From positions 186,001 to 250,000 of the forward strand of contig NZ_ASJB01000064.1 of the NCBI RefSeq assembly GCF_000478275.1: 64,000 nucleotides of DNA, in the 5' to 3' direction. This DNA comes from Amycolatopsis orientalis DSM 40040 = KCTC 9412 (lineage in GTDB: Bacteria > Actinomycetota > Actinomycetes > Mycobacteriales > Pseudonocardiaceae). The notes beneath the pieces were generated by a model. That model searched no databases, was not told where the DNA came from, and saw only the letters and a program-made list of their open reading frames with translations. Shown piece by piece: positions 18,661 through 26,329 of this stretch (position 1 is the first letter of the stretch; each line of letters opens with the position of its first letter). The position numbers and the translations under genes are program-made.

Positions 18661-18737
18661 CTGAAGGACGCTTTCCCCGCATCACATGCGGTGAAAGGCC
18701 CTTTCCTCGCATGCGATGCGGGGAAAGGGCCCTTCAG
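18661..18737. terminator. Compound palindromic terminator between convergent genes
   Basis: The arms CTGAAGG ... CCTTCAG and CTTTCCCCGCATC ... GATGCGGGGAAAG can form one long stem. Alternatively the DNA folds as two tandem hairpins (CTTTC-C-CCGCAT/ATGCGG-T-GAAAG at 18671-18697 and CCTTTCC-CGCAT/ATGCG-GGAAAGG near 18700-18728). It lies between the convergent MFS and GH92 stops. Confidence 0.8.
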
Positions 18738-18751
18738 CCCCTACCGGAGGA

Positions 18752-21700
18752 CTACAGGCTCGCACACTGCCCGGCGGCCGGGCCGCGGACGGTGTTCAGC
18801 AGGTCGTAATCCGTCGGGGCGGGGGAGTTGGCCGCGCACGCCAGAGGTCCGCCGATCGTGCTGGAGGTCAGCACCGGCCCCTTGTTGCCCGTCAACGCCA
18901 CCGGCCCGCCGATCTCGGTCAGCTCGATCGACACCGGCCCGGTCGCGCCGGTGATCGCCACCGGGCCGCCCACCTTCGTCCGGTCCAGCACGACCTGCGC
19001 CGCACCGTTCGCGGTCAGCGGCCCGGAGATCGACCCGCCGCGCACGATCAGGCTCGCGCCCGGCGCCACCGACACCGGACCCGACACCGTCGCACCGTCC
19101 ACACAGGTCACCCCGCTCTGTACGGTCAGCGGGCCCTTGCGCTCGCCGGTGACGGTCTGCGTGCACGCCGCGTCGGGCTTGCCCAGCACCTCGAACTCCG
19201 CCAGTGACGCCTCCCCGCCCGTGGTCGCGGTGACCTCGAGCCGGTAGTAGGCGAAATGCGCCGGATTCGCGATCTTGAACGCCCTCGTCTGCTGCCGCCA
19301 CGCGAACTTCTGATCGGTCCGCTGATCCGCGACCGCCCACGTCTTCCCGTCGTAGGAACCCTTCAGCACCCAGCTCTTCGCGTCGCCCGCGCCCTTCCCG
19401 GAAGTCAGCGTGTAGTAGGAACCCGCCTCCTTCGCCGAAGGCACCTGGTACTGGATCGGCGCCGTGACCTTCGCCTCGGTCCGCGACGTGTTGTCGAAGA
19501 ACGCCGCGTCCGCACCGGAGACCGGCTTGGTCAGATCGTGCACCGGCGTCGGCACCGCGTCGCCCTTGGTGATCGACTTCGGCGCGTCGTCCGGACCGGT
19601 ACCCCACGACGACGGGTTCGGACCCATGTCGAAGTCGAGCGTTCCGCCATTGGCGATCGCCGCATGCGCCAGCGACGTCGAGGTCTGCGCCTTGCCGTTC
19701 ACCTTCAGGCCCTGCACGTAGACGTTCTTCGCGCTGTTCTTCGGCGCGTTGACCACGATCTTCTTGCCGCCGGGCAGATTCACGGTCGCCTTGGTGAACA
19801 GCGGCGAGCCGATCGCGTAGTCCGAGCTGCCGACCTGCAGCGGGTAGAAGCCCAGCATGCCGAACAGCCACCACGCCGACTGCTCGCCGTTGTCCTCGTC
19901 ACCGCCGTAGCCCTGGCCCAGCTCACTGCCGACGTACAGCCGGGACAGCGCCTCACGGACCTTCGCCTGCGTCTTCGACGGCTGACCCGCGTAGTCGTAC
20001 ATGTAGAGCGTGTGGTGTGCGGCCTGGTTCGAGTGCGCGTACATGCCCATCCGCACGTCCCGCGCCTCGGTCATCTCGTGGATGATCCCGCCGTAGCTGC
20101 CGAACTTCAGCCCTGTCTCAGGCGTCGCGAAGAATTCGTCCAATTTGGACGCCAGCCCCGCCTTGCCACCAAAGAGGTTCGCCAGGCCCTGACCGTCCTG
20201 TGGGACGGAGAACCGCATGCCCCACGCGTTGGTCTCGGTGTAGTCGATACCCCAGACCTCCGGGTCGAACTGCTCCTTGCTCCGGGTGAACTTGCCCGCC
20301 GCGTCCCTACCCTGGAAGAAGCCGACACTCGGGTCGAACACGTTCACGTACTGCGTCGCCCGCTCGGTGAAGTACCCGTAGTTGTCCAGGTACTCCTGCT
20401 TGCGCGGATCGTTCGCCGGAGCCTCGTCGTAGAGCTTCTTCGACATGTTCGCGATGGCGTTGTCGTTGACGTAGCCCTCGATCGCCCACGAGAACCCGTG
20501 ATCCGCGGTGTTCGGCGCGTACCCGAGGAAGGTGCCCTCGTCGATGCCCTTCCGGCCGACAGCGCCGTTGGGCGGGGTCACCGTGGCGTTCTTGATCGCC
20601 GAGTCGTAGGCCGACTGGACGTCGAATCCCTTGACCCCCTTGAGATAGGCGTCGGCGAACGCGGCGTCCGAACTGGTTCCGGTCATCAGATCCGCGTAAC
20701 CGGGGGAGGACCAGCGCGAGATCCAGCCGCCGTCACGGTACTGCTGCACGAAACCGTCGACCAGCTTTCCGGTGGTGTCCGGGCTGAGCAGCGAGTACGC
20801 CGACCACACCGTGCGATAGGTGTCCCAGAACCCGTTGTTGACGAAGAACTCGCCGTCGACCAGTTTCGCGCCGGTCTGGGTCGGGGTGTCCTGGCCGGTC
20901 TTCGGCGACACCGGGCTCGCGTACTTCTTCACCGGCTTTTCGACCGTCCCGACGTTCTCGAAACCCGAGTTCGGGTACAGGAAGAGCCGGTACAGGTTGG
21001 AGTACAGCGTGATCAGCTGGTCCTTCGACGCGCCTTCGACCTCGATGACCTTGAGCTTCTCGTCCCACGCCTTCTGCGCGGTGTCGGCGACCGATTCGAG
21101 CGTCGCGTTCGGGGCGAGCTCCTGCTCCATGTTCTTCTTCGCCTGATCGACGCTGATCAGCGAGGTCGCGATCCGCATGTTCACCGTCTTGTCGGTACCC
21201 GCGTCGAACTTCAGGTAGCCGAGGACGTTGTCCCGCTTCTGGTCACCGGAACCGGTCGACAGCTTCGAACCGGCGGTCACCGGCTTGTCGAACGTGGCGT
21301 AGACGAACATCCGGGTCGCACCGGCCGACAGCCCGCTCTTGACGTCGCTGTAGCCGGTGATGGACCGGCCAGCGGGGTCGAGGGTGAGCCCGCCGTTGTT
21401 GTTGACGTTGTCGAAGATCAGGTTCGAGTCCGCTCCGGGGAACTTGAACCGGTACAGCGCCGCGTGATCGGTCGGCGCGACCTCCGTCTTGATCCCGTTC
21501 TCGAAGTCGACACCGTAGTAGTGCGCCCGCGCCGTCTCGTTCGAGTGCTTGAACGGCAGTTTCCGTGCTTCACGGTCGGGATTCGGCACACCCGCCGCGG
21601 TCGAGGGCAGGAACTGGAAGGTCTGCCGGTCGGCCATCCACGGGCTCGGCGCGTGGCTCGCGGAGAACGCCTGCAGCGCCGGGAGGTTCTGCTCGTTGTT

Positions 21701-23044
21701 GCGCGAGTGGTAGGAGTACATCCAGCTCAACGTGCCCGCGTCGGTCGTGGGGATCCAGAAGTTGAACCCGTGCGGCACCGCGGTCGCGGGCATGTTGTTA
21801 CCCCGCGAGAACGAGCCGTTCGACAGCGAACCGCGCGTGGTCAGCACGTTGTCGGACGGGCGCAGGCTCGCCGGCGGTGTCGGTGTCGCCGAGACCTTGA
21901 TGTCGTCCAGCCAGCCCTGCAACGAACCCGGGCCGTCCGCGTTGTCGTAGCCGACGAGGATCCGGTCGATCGTCTTGCCCTTCGCGACCACGCCGATCTG
22001 CGAGCGCACCAGGTTCCACTGGTTGGTGTAGAGCACCTTGCTCGCGCCCTGACCCTGCGGCGAAAGCCCGAAGCCGTACTGGTCGACAGCGCCGAGCTGG
22101 CTCAGGTACGTGCCGTCGGTGAACGCCAGGTCCACCGCGACGTTCGTGCTCGGGTACTTCAGGTCACCGCGGATGAACTCCGGCTGCACCTTGTACGACA
22201 GCTCCGAGGTCGCGGCCACCGGGATGTCGACGTCGAAGATCTTGTTGTACGACCAGCCGTGCCCCTGCGCCTTGTGGCTGCCGGAGTAACGGAACGCGCG
22301 CAGACCGGTGAACCCGACCCGGTTCTTGCTGGTGTACCCGCTGCCCGGACCGCTGTCGGCGAAGCTGCGCATGTTCGGCAGCGCCGGCGGTGCCGGGTCG
22401 TCGTTCGCCAGCAGCAGCTCCGAAAGCTGCATGATCGGGCCGCCGTTGTTCTTGGTGACGTCGAGCCGGAAGTACTTGTACGCGGCACTCGCGGCCGCGA
22501 GGCGGTACTCCTTCGTCTGGAACGGCTCGCTGAACTTCTGCCCCGTCTGCTTGTCCAGATCCGTCCAGGTCTGGCCGTCGGCGGAACCCTTCAGCGTCCA
22601 GTCCTGCGGGTTGCGGTTGTCGAAGTCGTTCGCCGACGACAACGCGTACCGCGTGATCGACGTCGGCTCCGACAGCGCGATCTGCGCCCAGCCGGTCGGG
22701 GTCCAGGCCAGCCATTTGGTGTCGGTCGAACCGTCCACCAGGTTCGACACGCCTTCGTTCGGGGTGTTCTCGCTGTTGGCCGACGTCTCGGTCACCTTGC
22801 CGCGGATGTCACCGGGGATGGTGGTGGCGTTCGCGCCGTCGACGCCGAACGCCTTCGGCTTGCCCGATGGATCGACGTCGACGGTGTCGCTCCACGTCGG
22901 CTGCGGTTCACCCGGTTCGAAGGAGGAGTAGAAGTCCGGTGGGATCTCCTCGGCCGCGGCGGTCACGGGGAGGGCGACCAGCCCGGACGCCACGACCGTG
23001 GCACTCAGAAGGCTGCAGACCCAAGGTCTGACGCTTCGGGGCAT
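18752..23044 (-). CDS. Large secreted GH92 alpha-mannosidase with discoidin and beta-helix-like tail
   Basis: A 1430-residue exported GH92 enzyme. In order: signal peptide MPRSVRPWVCSLLSATVVASGL...AAA; an F5/8-type-C discoidin domain at about residues 70-190; the GH92 N-terminal sandwich; the (alpha/alpha)6 catalytic part with SSPGYADLMTGTSSD, IIHEMTEARDVRMGMYAHSNQ and GDEDNGEQSAWWLFGMLGFYP; a second discoidin-like domain; and a ~115-residue tail with repeated GP-containing turns (ATVSGPVSV, GSISGPLTA, KVGGPVAI, EIGGPVAL) that looks like a small beta-helix. ATG 23044 gives the best signal peptide; ATG 23074 is also possible. It would trim alpha-mannosides from glycans outside the cell. Confidence 0.93.
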   Translation of the reverse strand: MPRSVRPWVCSLLSATVVASGLVALPVTAAAEEIPPDFYSSFEPGEPQPTWSDTVDVDPSGKPKAFGVDGANATTIPGDIRGKVTETSANSENTPNEGVSNLVDGSTDTKWLAWTPTGWAQIALSEPTSITRYALSSANDFDNRNPQDWTLKGSADGQTWTDLDKQTGQKFSEPFQTKEYRLAAASAAYKYFRLDVTKNNGGPIMQLSELLLANDDPAPPALPNMRSFADSGPGSGYTSKNRVGFTGLRAFRYSGSHKAQGHGWSYNKIFDVDIPVAATSELSYKVQPEFIRGDLKYPSTNVAVDLAFTDGTYLSQLGAVDQYGFGLSPQGQGASKVLYTNQWNLVRSQIGVVAKGKTIDRILVGYDNADGPGSLQGWLDDIKVSATPTPPASLRPSDNVLTTRGSLSNGSFSRGNNMPATAVPHGFNFWIPTTDAGTLSWMYSYHSRNNEQNLPALQAFSASHAPSPWMADRQTFQFLPSTAAGVPNPDREARKLPFKHSNETARAHYYGVDFENGIKTEVAPTDHAALYRFKFPGADSNLIFDNVNNNGGLTLDPAGRSITGYSDVKSGLSAGATRMFVYATFDKPVTAGSKLSTGSGDQKRDNVLGYLKFDAGTDKTVNMRIATSLISVDQAKKNMEQELAPNATLESVADTAQKAWDEKLKVIEVEGASKDQLITLYSNLYRLFLYPNSGFENVGTVEKPVKKYASPVSPKTGQDTPTQTGAKLVDGEFFVNNGFWDTYRTVWSAYSLLSPDTTGKLVDGFVQQYRDGGWISRWSSPGYADLMTGTSSDAAFADAYLKGVKGFDVQSAYDSAIKNATVTPPNGAVGRKGIDEGTFLGYAPNTADHGFSWAIEGYVNDNAIANMSKKLYDEAPANDPRKQEYLDNYGYFTERATQYVNVFDPSVGFFQGRDAAGKFTRSKEQFDPEVWGIDYTETNAWGMRFSVPQDGQGLANLFGGKAGLASKLDEFFATPETGLKFGSYGGIIHEMTEARDVRMGMYAHSNQAAHHTLYMYDYAGQPSKTQAKVREALSRLYVGSELGQGYGGDEDNGEQSAWWLFGMLGFYPLQVGSSDYAIGSPLFTKATVNLPGGKKIVVNAPKNSAKNVYVQGLKVNGKAQTSTSLAHAAIANGGTLDFDMGPNPSSWGTGPDDAPKSITKGDAVPTPVHDLTKPVSGADAAFFDNTSRTEAKVTAPIQYQVPSAKEAGSYYTLTSGKGAGDAKSWVLKGSYDGKTWAVADQRTDQKFAWRQQTRAFKIANPAHFAYYRLEVTATTGGEASLAEFEVLGKPDAACTQTVTGERKGPLTVQSGVTCVDGATVSGPVSVAPGASLIVRGGSISGPLTANGAAQVVLDRTKVGGPVAITGATGPVSIELTEIGGPVALTGNKGPVLTSSTIGGPLACAANSPAPTDYDLLNTVRGPAAGQCASL

Positions 23045-23129
23045 CGTTGCACCAATGCTTTCTCGCGGGGGCATGCGGGGCGCCGCACAGGTGGGGGACC
23101 GGTGGCGCCCAGAGAGAAAAACTCGGGTG

Positions 23130-23143
23130 TGACATCGATGTCA
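23130..23143. promoter_or_regulatory. Palindromic operator candidate TGACATCGATGTCA
   Basis: Perfect 14-bp palindrome in the divergent region between the GH92 gene and the tannase gene, flanked by GGGTG and GACACCC. It could serve as the shared binding site of an unlinked regulator. Confidence 0.5.
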
Positions 23144-23271
23144 AGACACCCGGACAAACCTGACCCGAACTGGACAACCTCCGAGGTCGGCGAAACCTGG
23201 TGGACAACCCGCCGGGGCCGGGCCAGGGTGAATGGGCAACTGAAGCCGATCCGGGAAACTGGGGTGGGGAA

Positions 23272-24915
23272 ATGCGGCGGTTGTCCATGCTCGGCGTGGC
23301 AGCGCTCATCACGGCAGGCTCGATACTCACGGCTCCGGCGGCCACCGCCGGCGAAACGACGTTCCGCCCGGTGCGCACCTGCGCCGACCTGGTGCGGACC
23401 TACGATCTTCCCGGCGCGGTCACGCACGTCGAGACCGCGACCGTGGTACCGGCGACGGCGACCGAACCGGAGAACTGCGACGTCCGCGGCCATGTCGAAC
23501 CGGCGGTGCGGTTCCAGCTGCGGCTACCGACCAAGACCTACGCCGGCCGCTATCTGCAGTTCGGCTGCGGCGGCTTCTGCGGCATGGTCAACACCCCGCC
23601 GTTCGCCGACTGCGGCCTCCCGCACGGTGGCGACGTCGCGGTCGCGGCCACCGACGACGGCCACGTCGGCAAGACCCCGTCGGTGTTCGACGATGGCAAG
23701 TGGGCCGAGAACGACCAGGCCGCCCGCGACGACTTCGCGTTCCGCGCGCCGCACGTGGTCTCGAAGGCGTCCAAACGCGTGATCGCGGCGTTCTACGGCG
23801 CCCCGCCGAAGAAGTCCTACTTCAGCGGCTGCTCCGACGGCGGCCGCGAAGCACTGCTGCTGGCGCAGCGCTACCCGCACGACTTCGACGGCATCGTCGC
23901 CGGCGCACCCGCCGGATACTGGGGCCCGCTGCTCGGCGTCTACCAGACCTGGCTGGCCAGGGTGAACACCGGCGCCGACGGCAAGCCGATCCTGACCGCC
24001 GACAAGCTCCCGGCGCTGCACACCGCCGCACTGTCCTCTTGCGACAGGTCCGACGGACTCACCGACGGCGCCATCGACGACCCGCGGACCTGCCGCTTCG
24101 ACCCGGCCACGATCGCCTGCCCGCCGGGCACCGACAACGCGGGCTGCCTCACCCCGGCCCAGGTCGAGGCGACGAAGAAGATCTACGCGCCGCCGGCCGA
24201 CGAACACGGCCGCAAGCTGTACCCCGGCGGCCAGACGGTCGGCTCCGAACTCTCCTGGTACGGCTGGATCATCCCCGCACCGGAGTTCGGCGGCGTCCCC
24301 GTCGCGCAGGCACTCGCCGACAACTACCTGAAGTACATGGCCTACCCGATCGGGACGCCGCATTCGTCGGTCGAGAAGTTCGCCTTCACCGCCCGCGAAT
24401 TCGACCGGCTGACCCCGGAAGGCGTTCGCTCCAACGCGATGTCGCCGGACCTCGGCGAATTCCGGCGTTCCGGCGGGAAACTCGTGATCTGGCACGGCTG
24501 GGCGGATCAGGCGATCCCGGCGGCCGGAAGCGTCGACTACTACCAGCGTCTCGCGCGTGCCAACGGCGGTCTCGCCGCGACGAGTAATTGGGCGCGGCTG
24601 TTCATGGTGCCCGGCCTCTACCACTGCGCGACCGGCGACAAGCTGACCGAGTACGACCCGCTGAAGGAACTGGTCTCCTGGGTCGAGCGCGGCGTGGCGC
24701 CGGACCGGACGATCGCCACCGGCCGCGACGCCGACGGCAAGGTCTTCCGCACCCGGCCGGTGTTCCCGTACCCGCTGCAGGCCAAGTACGACGGCACCGG
24801 AAGCGTCGACGACGCGGCGAACTTCGTGCCTGTCCCGCCGTCGCGGCCTTCGCACGACATCGTGAACTGGGCGGGGAACGATCTCTACGGCAAGGTGGGG
24901 CCGGTCGCTCCCTGA
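23272..24915 (+). CDS. Secreted tannase/feruloyl esterase family hydrolase
   Basis: A 547-residue exported esterase of the tannase/feruloyl esterase family, alpha/beta-hydrolase fold. The signal peptide is at about residues 1-27 (MRRLSMLGVAALITAGSIL). The nucleophile is Ser188 in GCSDGG. Further on, WHGWADQAIP supplies the Asp and LYHC the His. The Cys next to Ser and the Cys next to His form the CS-D-HC arrangement typical of the family, usually disulfide-linked. ATG 23272 has GGGGTGGGG upstream; an earlier in-frame ATG would add a non-signal N-terminus. It would release ferulic or gallic-type acids from plant polymers, which suits the xylan locus further on. Confidence 0.92.
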   Translation: MRRLSMLGVAALITAGSILTAPAATAGETTFRPVRTCADLVRTYDLPGAVTHVETATVVPATATEPENCDVRGHVEPAVRFQLRLPTKTYAGRYLQFGCGGFCGMVNTPPFADCGLPHGGDVAVAATDDGHVGKTPSVFDDGKWAENDQAARDDFAFRAPHVVSKASKRVIAAFYGAPPKKSYFSGCSDGGREALLLAQRYPHDFDGIVAGAPAGYWGPLLGVYQTWLARVNTGADGKPILTADKLPALHTAALSSCDRSDGLTDGAIDDPRTCRFDPATIACPPGTDNAGCLTPAQVEATKKIYAPPADEHGRKLYPGGQTVGSELSWYGWIIPAPEFGGVPVAQALADNYLKYMAYPIGTPHSSVEKFAFTAREFDRLTPEGVRSNAMSPDLGEFRRSGGKLVIWHGWADQAIPAAGSVDYYQRLARANGGLAATSNWARLFMVPGLYHCATGDKLTEYDPLKELVSWVERGVAPDRTIATGRDADGKVFRTRPVFPYPLQAKYDGTGSVDDAANFVPVPPSRPSHDIVNWAGNDLYGKVGPVAP

Positions 24916-24925
24916 GGTGCTCGGT

Positions 24926-24971
24926 CTCGTGAGTGGTAATGACGGTTAGAACCGTCATTACCACTCACGAG
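24926..24971. repeat. Family A palindrome, copy 4 (perfect)
   Basis: 46-bp palindrome with centre AG, 10 bp after the tannase stop and 3 bp before the convergent ABC ATPase stop (24975). Pairing extends to 24924-24973. Confidence 0.92.
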
Positions 24972-24974
24972 ACG

Positions 24975-25637
24975 TTACGAGAGGACACCGTCCAGCAGGC
25001 GCACCCGCCGGTCCGCGATGGCGTGCACGTCGTCGTCGTGCGTCGCCACGATGACCGCCGCGCCCTCCTCGGCGCAGCGCCGCAGCAGCCGGAGCACCCG
25101 CGGGGTGCTCCCCGCGTCCAGGTGCGCCGTCGGCTCGTCGGTCAGCAACACCCGCGGCCGCCCGCTCACCGCCCTGGCGAGCGCGACCCGCTGCTGCTGC
25201 CCGAACGAGACTTCGAGCGGATAGCGGTCGCCGAGATCACCGATCCCGAGTTCCTCCAGCAGCTCCGAAACCCTCGTGTGGATCGCCTTCGCACTGGGCT
25301 TGGGGATATCGGACCGGAGCCGCAGCGGCAGCGCGACGTTCTCCGCGATGGTCAGTTCGTTGGCGAGCCCGAGTGCCTGGGGCAGTACGGCGCAGGTGTG
25401 CCATGGCGGCGCGCCCGCTATCGGGACGCCGTCCAGCAGGACACTGCCGGAATCGGGCGAGTCGAAGCCGCACAGCAGGGCCAGCAGCGCGCTCTTGCCG
25501 GATCCGGACCGGCCCGAGACGGTGATCAGCTCGCCAGGGGCCACGCTCAGTTCGAGTCCGCGCAGGACTTCGACGTCCCCGCTGGGATGCGGGAACCGGC
25601 GCCGCAACCCGACGGCCTCGAGGGCGGGTTCCGCCAT
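24975..25637 (-). CDS. ABC transporter ATP-binding protein (second ATPase)
   Basis: A 220-residue nucleotide-binding subunit. Walker A is GRSGSGKS (about residues 42-49), the Q-loop lies in LPQALGL, the signature is VSFGQQQRVALARA (first residues VSFGQ in place of LSGGQ), Walker B is RVLLTDEP and the switch His is in VATHDDD. It belongs to the LolD/MacB-like group that works with FtsX-type permeases. ATG 25637 overlaps the previous ATPase stop as TGATG. It is the third gene of permease-ATPase-ATPase; the two ATPases may form a heterodimer. Confidence 0.92.
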   Translation of the reverse strand: MAEPALEAVGLRRRFPHPSGDVEVLRGLELSVAPGELITVSGRSGSGKSALLALLCGFDSPDSGSVLLDGVPIAGAPPWHTCAVLPQALGLANELTIAENVALPLRLRSDIPKPSAKAIHTRVSELLEELGIGDLGDRYPLEVSFGQQQRVALARAVSGRPRVLLTDEPTAHLDAGSTPRVLRLLRRCAEEGAAVIVATHDDDVHAIADRRVRLLDGVLS

Positions 25638-26329
25638 CACGGCACTACCTCCCGTTCTTCGACGTCCACCAGATTGCCCTTGTGCATTCGTGCGACCCGG
25701 CTGCCGAGTTCGATGAGCCGGTCGTCGTGCGAGGCGACGATGACGGCGAAATCCTGATCCGCCAGGTATTTCAGCGTGTCGAGCACCAGATCCGCCGACC
25801 CCTCGTCCAGCTGGGACGTCGGCTCGTCGGCGAGGACGACGGTCGACCGCCTGGCCAGCGTGCAGCCGAACGCGAGCCGCTGCTGCTGGCCGCCCGACAG
25901 CGCCGAGATCCGCCAGCCGCCCGTCCCGCCCAGTCCCAGCTGATCGAGGATGTCGTCCGGCAGGCATTCCGTCCCTGCCGATTCCGCGGCCGCGCGGAGA
26001 TTGTCGGCGACGCTCAGATACGCGAGCAGGTTGTCGGTCGGGTTCTGGAACACCAGGCCGAGGTGATCCCGCCGCAGCACCCGCCGGTCGCGGTGGCGCA
26101 GCTTGCCGGTTTCGGTTCCCTGGAAGGAGATCGTGCCCCGCGCGGGCTGCTCGAACAGGCCGAGGGTGCGCAGCAGCGTGGACTTCCCCGAGCCGGACGG
26201 CCCCGCCAGCACGGTGATGCCGCGCGCGGGGATGTCGATGGTCACGTCGTCGACACCGGTGACGGTGCCCGCCGGCGTCTGGTAGTCGACGCCGATCCCG
26301 CTCAGCCGGAAGATCGGTTTCTCAGGCAC
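25637..26329 (-). CDS. ABC transporter ATP-binding protein (first ATPase)
   Basis: A 230-residue ATPase with canonical motifs: Walker A GPSGSGKS, Q-loop VFQNPTDNL, signature LSGGQQQRLAF, Walker B VVLADEP and switch VASHDD. It overlaps the permease end by 8 bp (26322-26329) and the next ATPase by 1 bp, so the three are translated as a unit. The MacB/LolD-like sequence and its permease partner point to export or extraction of a lipophilic molecule or peptide rather than import. There is no substrate-binding protein gene nearby. Confidence 0.93.
   Translation of the reverse strand: MPEKPIFRLSGIGVDYQTPAGTVTGVDDVTIDIPARGITVLAGPSGSGKSTLLRTLGLFEQPARGTISFQGTETGKLRHRDRRVLRRDHLGLVFQNPTDNLLAYLSVADNLRAAAESAGTECLPDDILDQLGLGGTGGWRISALSGGQQQRLAFGCTLARRSTVVLADEPTSQLDEGSADLVLDTLKYLADQDFAVIVASHDDRLIELGSRVARMHKGNLVDVEEREVVP

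Noticed and set aside
19256-23782. Very long plus-strand open frame opposite the secreted GH92 gene
   Set aside because: Its product is Arg/Val/Leu-rich shadow sequence; the minus-strand frame has clear GH92 motifs and a signal peptide.
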